Assembly (NCBI GenBank): GCA_037954665.1
Contig: JBBMOL010000021.1
Span: forward strand, 496,001-560,000
DNA: 64,000 nucleotides
Direction: 5' to 3'
Source of the DNA: Laguncularia racemosa
Taxonomy: Eukaryota; Streptophyta; Magnoliopsida; Myrtales; Combretaceae
The position numbers were made by a program, and so were the translations under genes. Below the pieces are notes generated by a model. The model was not told the DNA's origin. It ran no database searches and worked only from the letters and a program-made list of their open reading frames with translations. Positions 59,280 through 64,000 of this stretch are shown here, piece by piece. The first letter of the stretch is position 1; each line of letters opens with the position of its first letter.

Positions 59280-59321
59280 GATACACAACTAGGTACACGG
59301 TTGTGTACCTTGGTTGTATAT
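59280..59321 (+). repeat. Isolated palindromic module
   Basis: A single copy of the same module: AGGTACAC-GGTT-GTGTACCT (59291-59310) flanked by ATACACAAC on the left and TTGGTTGTATAT on the right. It lies about 110 bases before the short 3' ORF. Confidence 0.88.
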
Positions 59322-59431
59322 CTCAATTGTGCTATCCTCCTCCTTGTTTCGGAAACCCAATGCAAGTCCTATCATTTTCTTTGTGTAATTAACAAACCTA
59401 CCCTATTTTGAGACCATTGTGATTGATTCAG

Positions 59432-59542
59432 ATGGTCACAAAGACTTGTGCAGTTAAACCAAAGTTTAATAAGAAGAAGAAGACCACCCCTGCTAAGAGG
59501 AAGCGGGATGGTGCTAGTTCATCCTCATCGACATTCTGCTAG
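59432..59542 (+). pseudogene. Start of the Athila 3' (env-like) ORF, truncated
   Basis: The ATG directly follows an acceptor-like TTGATTCAG. The 36 codons MVTKTCAVKPKFNKKKKTTP...KRKRDGASSSSS are strongly basic, as in the N-terminus of the extra 3' ORF of Athila elements, and end in TAG. The rest of that ORF, several hundred codons in full elements, is missing. Function unknown. Confidence 0.55.
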
Positions 59543-59672
59543 CTATGCAATTGGTCCATCACCTGTTGAATCCCGGGAAGTCTCAATTCCTTTTCTTTTT
59601 ATTTTTTCTTTTTACCTCTTTATTTCTCATTACCTTCTTGAATGATAAAGACATTGGGGACAATGTCTCAAT

Positions 59673-59691
59673 CTAAGTGTGGGGAAGGGGA
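59673..59691 (+). other. First purine tract (TAAGTGTGGGGAAGGGGA)
   Basis: A polypurine tract preceded by ACATTGGGGACAATGTCTCA. It repeats the wording of the 3' tract at 60871 (GACTTAAGTGTGGGGAAGTT) 1.2 kb earlier. It may be a second plus-strand priming site or the remnant of an ancestral end. Confidence 0.6.
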
Positions 59692-60870
59692 TACTAAAGA
59701 AATTTGATAAGGGTTGTGCTGAATTGTATGAGTCATTCAAAAAATTTCCCCTAATTTTTGTTTTTCTCTTTTTGCTTGATAATCAAATTTTGAAATCATG
59801 ATTGCAAATTACATAGTATTGTAGCATTTAGTGACTGAATTCCTCTAAAAGAGTGTTGTGCATGTCACCTTTGTCTTCTTTGGAATATTGATACTTAGTC
59901 AAAGTTATGGGATAAAATCGTTGTGAAACTCAAAGATCTTGAGAGCCATGTAATCTTTCATGAAAGGGCAAATGAAATGATTCTCTTGGTGATCCTTCTT
60001 AGAAGATCTCTTTAAAGTAATAATTTAATGAAAGCATGTTATACTTGAAAAATAAAGGATTGGTTAGTATGGGCAGGCTTTGGTCCCTCAGAAGAGCGAA
60101 GTTTGACTCCGCTACTAACTAGTCAAAATAATAAGTTAAGGTAATAGAGGTTCAATGGGGTTCCTTAAAACCTGGTCACCTAAGGTCGTCTGGCTTGGGA
60201 TCGACCGACCGAGGAAATTACCGTAATAAAATGAAATACCATAAAGCCAAAAGTTGAGAGGGTCTTGTAACTCGAGTAATTAAGCCCATAGGAACGCCCT
60301 CAATTGAGGGGATAACGTTCGTTAACTTGGGTGACGAGCCTAGGATTATCGGCTGAAAACTCGTTACATGGGTTGCAAGATTCCAAAAAAAAAAAAAAAA
60401 AGGATGAAACCAGTGTGAACTATTACAAAGAATAAAATCTTTGAAGAGATCAACCAAAAAGGAGGAGGAATCCAGGGGAAACATAGATGCAATGTATTTT
60501 CATTATTGATTGCTTCACTAAGAGAGATAATTGAGAAGATATTAGACTTTTTAATGGTGGTTGAAATGTACCACGTTTTCTTTTGCTTTGACTGATCTTG
60601 TGTCTAATTTTGATCATGGAAGCCATTGTTAAAATGACAAGGGTAAAGATTGGTTTACTCTGATTAATCCTAGAAATCTGACTAAAGTATCTTTGTTATA
60701 ATACTTTCATGATAAGGTGAGAAGCACACATCAGATTGAGGGACTGCATTGAGCTTTAAAGATTAAAATTCACAAATGCTAATATCTGAGTAGTTTTATT
60801 TGGTAACGACAATCATGATTAATGAGAAGTTTGATCAATGTTTTGTTTTGCTTGAGGACAAGCAAAGACT
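59692..60870 (+). other. Non-coding 3' region of the Athila-like element
   Basis: No ORF of note. An A18 run lies at 60385-60402. This space held no recognisable env-like sequence. Confidence 0.55.
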
Positions 60871-60886
60871 TAAGTGTGGGGAAGTT
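60871..60886 (+). other. Polypurine tract of the Athila-like element
   Basis: TAAGTGTGGGGAAGTT ends at the first base of the 3' LTR (TGATAAG, 60887). It is the plus-strand primer site. Confidence 0.85.
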
Positions 60887-62373
60887 TGATAAGTCGCAAA
60901 ATACCCTTATCTAGAGTAATGAAATTGTGCTTTATTGTTGAATTTTTAGATGATTTGTTGAAGAAAAGGATGCTTAATGGAATGAATGTCAATTTCAGGA
61001 TTTTCTAGAGTATTTTGGAGCTAAGGGAAGGAGTTTTGAAGAGTCGGATCAAGTTTGGAAGGAATTGGATACAATACATGTGAAGAAAAGAATTCTGGAA
61101 AGTACACAAGCGAGATACACGCCCATGTACTTTACTTGTGTATACTGAAGTGGATGTTTGGAAAGTACACGAGTGAGATACACGCCCATGTACTTTGTTT
61201 GTGTATATTGAAGTGGATGTCTGGAAAGTACACGAGCAAAGTACACGCCCCTGTACTTTGCTTGTGTATCTAAGTTTTGCTGCTGTGTAACGATGTTTCA
61301 AATACACGACCAATGTACACTCCCATGTACTTACTCGTGTATATTCACATAAGGACGCTTGGAAGAAAGCACGAGATACACGAACGAGATACACTACTCG
61401 TGTATGTATCCAACCCGGGTACATGTATAAATAGACCATTAGTTGCCCTAGAAAGGAGGTTCCGAATTTTGTACTTGCTCTGACACACATAGCAGCAGGG
61501 GAAAGAAGATTCTGTCAGTTCCAAAGGAGGTTGAAGACCCACGAAGGAGAAGATTTCATCTTTAAGGGTTGTGACTATGAATTTTAATTATTCTTCCCGT
61601 AATTGTATTTCTTTTGTCCAATTCATGGAGGAGTAGACTCTAAATCTAGATTTTATTCAAAACTTCTCTGTCATGTGATGAAGATTCGGTTTTTAATGCG
61701 AAGTTGTTGACTTTCTTATGATTAATTGCATGCCCTTCAATTGTTTCTTAGATTCATAGATTCGGAATATGAATTTATGCATGATATCATATTAGTTAAT
61801 TGAGAAATTGCTCTTATGATTAGATTTAATGCAATTAATGAGACTTGATTGTTCTTTTAGAGATAGGAAGCAAGAGTCTTCTGTTTACATCGATTGTTTT
61901 GATGCGAATTCACGCGCTTTATGCAATTCTAGGTTGCTATTAAATAAGGAGAGATCCTATTTGATAAATCTAGGATTAGATAGGTTAATATACTTGAGAA
62001 AGTAGTTAATTTGACTAGGGAATTCGACATTATAAAAAGTCAACTACGCCAATCCTCATAAATCTAATGAATTACATGATAGAGAAGGAGTAGAATAAGA
62101 TCTAGGTTGCTTTTGCCAATTGATAAATCTTCAGAACCATTGTTGTTAGTGAGTTATTAGTTTTAAGATTAGAGTAATTAAGTTTCAACCAACATATTTA
62201 AGCGTCGGTTAGATAATAGGAACGAAGTTACTACTAGTAGTTGGTGTATCTCTATGGGACGACCCTGTACTTGACACTATACTACGTCCACGGTAGGTAC
62301 ACTTGCCTATTGCAACGTAGTTAGAATTAGGAACAGGCATTATAAATATTAAAGCTACGATTGGCAACGATCA
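60887..62373 (+). mobile_element. Athila-like 3' LTR
   Basis: 1487 bp, starts TGATAAGTCG and ends AACGATCA, followed by the target duplication ACCTT. Array at 61099-61408 and TATA at 61426. Substitutions against the 5' LTR seen at about 61869, 62170, 62231, 62317 and 62355, plus one inserted G near 61568. Confidence 0.95.
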
Positions 62374-62595
62374 ACCTTCATTAGCACAACAACTATAATT
62401 CATGACAAATAAATGTAATGAATTTAAGTTCCTACATAAAACTAATTATTAACATGAAGGATCTCATCCTATTTGACCAAACATCTATTGTTTGAGTAAG
62501 AAAAAAACTGTTTGAGTAAGAAAATTTGTTTCACATCCATATACTAAAAGATATACTCTTGTTATCATCAAAACTTATAAGAAAAGAACTTAACA
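62374..62595 (-). mobile_element. Copia 5' LTR, distal part (split)
   Basis: Resumes the copia LTR after the Athila-like insertion, matching 12717-12927 of the solo LTR, and ends AACTTAACA. The next bases ACTCT would be the target duplication; the partner at the other end of the element is not in the window. Confidence 0.9.
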
Positions 62596-62876
62596 ACTCT
62601 AAATGAAAATTTCATAACACAACTTCTTTTTTTTTTATATATGAATTCCTTCTTCTTCTTTTTTCCCTTTGCTTCTTTTCTCTTTTTTTTTTCTTTTTTT
62701 CTTTTTTTTTTTTAATTCTTAAGAAAGGAAGTGTGTATAATTCCTTTCAATACTAACAACAATCAAATTCAAATCTACTTGCAACAATTCAAAATTCAAA
62801 GAACATTTTTTTTTTAATCCAATCCTTATATCTAAGGAAAGGTAATTGAAATAGCAAGAAATGCGATCATAACAAA
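62596..62876. other. T-rich stretch, likely leader of a further retroelement
   Basis: Pyrimidine tracts (62627-62715) and AT-rich DNA between the copia LTR end and the next primer-binding site. On the minus strand it would be the leader of the element whose LTR starts at 62898. No gene. Confidence 0.4.
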
Positions 62877-62895
62877 CCTGATTGCTATGATACCA
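62877..62895 (-). other. Primer-binding site of another minus-strand retroelement
   Basis: The minus strand reads TGGTATCATAGCAATCAGG, with TGGTATCA matching the initiator tRNA-Met complement. It follows an LTR end (...TTCGCATCA) by two bases. Confidence 0.65.
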
Positions 62896-62897
62896 AA

Positions 62898-63700
62898 TGA
62901 TGCGAACCCTGCCAACCCGTAATGAAACCTAACACTCAATTTGATAATCTCACAACTTATAGATCTATCAAGAATGATGGAAATTGTGACCCTTTATCTA
63001 TAAATGAGACATGAACCTTGGTATAAGTGATAATGCCACAATTGATTATGGAACGATCAATTGATAAGTTTTGGATGAACGCCACAGATTCAAAATCTGA
63101 TATGTTCAAGTTCTTTAAAGAACTAAAGTGAAATAACTCTCAATTTATGAATAAACTTTGCCAAAAGATCCTTACAAATGAATGTGTGGCGACTATTTAT
63201 AGTCTCGCAAAAAAAGAGTACACAAAACATCATAAAAAACCCTAATGCGACTAAGGAAAACATTATATGCCAGCAGCCTAAAATTGTCTAAAGCTAGCCT
63301 ACATTTACTCCTAAGTCAGCACTTAAAGCTGGTGGCTTTGAATTTCCTCAAAGCCGGCCTTCTTTATCAACATTGGCCACTTAGGCCAATGGCCTTCTTC
63401 TCATGCCAACCATTCATGTCGGTAGCCTTTAGTGATTCTAAAGCCGTCAACCTCTGATTCCTTCCCCGACTTCCGCCTTCATGATCCACACTTCAAATAG
63501 GGTTGTGCTCCTTACTCCCATCTCCCTATCTTTTTTTTTTTTTTTTATCATCCTTGGACCAATCCTCCTAGTGTGATCTTCATCGCCATGCATGTAGCTT
63601 AGTACTATTAGCAAAAAGTATCATTTGTGAGAATGAAGCTTTCAAGATATTGTTATCTTTACTAGCTTGCTTTCAAGAATTTCAACTTTTATTTTCCAAA
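62898..63700 (-). mobile_element. LTR of another minus-strand retroelement, outer edge undefined
   Basis: On the + strand it begins TGATGCGAACCC. A minus-strand TATA box (CTATAAATAG) lies at 63193-63202. The stretch 63240-63480, which would be U3, has several AAAGCCGGC / TTGGCCACTTAGGCCAATGG words. No second LTR is present, so the outer edge is a guess and the family is unknown. Confidence 0.5.
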
Positions 63701-64000
63701 GGAGTGTTTGGGTGCTACCTATTGTACTTGTGAACATTTTCATAGGCTTAGTGTGGTGAAGTAAAGGCATTGTAGTGAATGTGAAGGTTGTCAGGGATTA
63801 GGTTAGTGAGAACTAAGAGAACTCATGACAAGTTGTGTAATGATAGCAATTATAATTTCTACTAATCTTTGGTGGATTCTCAATAGTTATGTTAATAGCA
63901 CTAATAGAGAGGAAATAAATAGAAGGCCAAACCTCTATATATCCAAGTTCAATTCTCTTCCTTATACTTAAATTATTTTACTATATGTTTATTTATGTAC
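63701..64000. other. Unassigned right edge
   Basis: Nothing recognised; it may be the rest of the LTR or the sequence into which it inserted. Confidence 0.3.

Larger units (their letters stand above)
52662..62373 (+). mobile_element. Athila-like Ty3/gypsy element, 9.7 kb, complete ends
   Basis: Two LTRs (1486 and 1487 bp) enclose a tRNA-Asp-type primer-binding site, gag, protease-RT remnant, a conserved post-pol stretch, a palindrome array, a short 3' ORF and a polypurine tract. The target duplication ACCTT flanks it (52657-52661 and 62374-62378). It sits inside the LTR of the copia element; removing it restores the sequence seen in the solo LTR near 12710-12725. Internal coding is badly damaged and lacks RNase H and most of integrase. 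Confidence 0.95.

Overview
This is repeat-rich, AT-rich nuclear DNA from a flowering plant, most likely a eudicot. Reasons: spliced genes of plant families (Mediator subunit MED7, an ATL-type RING-H2 protein, terpene synthase exons), plant mobile domain (PMD) sequences, and plant retrotransposon lineages (Athila-like and other Ty3/gypsy, Ty1/copia, L1-type LINE with DUF4283, hAT). Only two loci look like intact host genes: an intronless ATL78-like E3 ligase (21665-22345, +) and a five-exon MED7 gene (33462-36049, -). The last two exons of a terpene synthase (43144-45167, +) are a relic. Nearly everything else is transposon or transposon debris.

Layout. 1-1720: 3' end of a Ty3/gypsy element (integrase plus LTR). 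1721-4570: two tandem, broken minus-strand PMD copies, followed by a ~143-bp-period AT-rich satellite (4750-5880). 7030-18712: a segment present three times; the third copy was split by a solo copia LTR (TSD GAGAT) and by a 4.2-kb hAT element (TSD ATCTCACT), and the second copy shows both empty sites. 21344-22345: ATL gene with G-box and TATA. 24127-26348: TTA-flanked MITE containing a 5'-truncated LINE with 16-bp TSDs. 27450-32300: minus-strand LINE. 33462-36049: MED7. 37464-38357: probable solo LTR. 41180-42900: gypsy gag/protease debris, next to the terpene synthase relic. 46820-48211: probable Athila/Tat-like solo LTR. 49663-62595: minus-strand copia element (gag, PBS, 5' LTR) whose LTR is split by a 9.7-kb Athila-like element (52662-62373, TSD ACCTT). 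62877-64000: primer-binding site and LTR of one more minus-strand retroelement.

The most unusual structure is a ~40-bp nested palindromic module (TACACG...CGTGTA type). It is tandemly arrayed in the U3 of the Athila-like LTRs and again inside the element 3' of pol. A similar but different palindrome array (ACACGGCC...GGCCGTGT) sits in the U3 of the unrelated gypsy LTR at the left edge. The Athila-like element has LTRs differing at only about six bases, yet it carries stops, frameshifts and a deletion fusing reverse transcriptase to the integrase tail. It was therefore probably moved in trans. I found no rRNA, tRNA or CRISPR locus. Family assignments come from reading the translations by eye; no database search was run.
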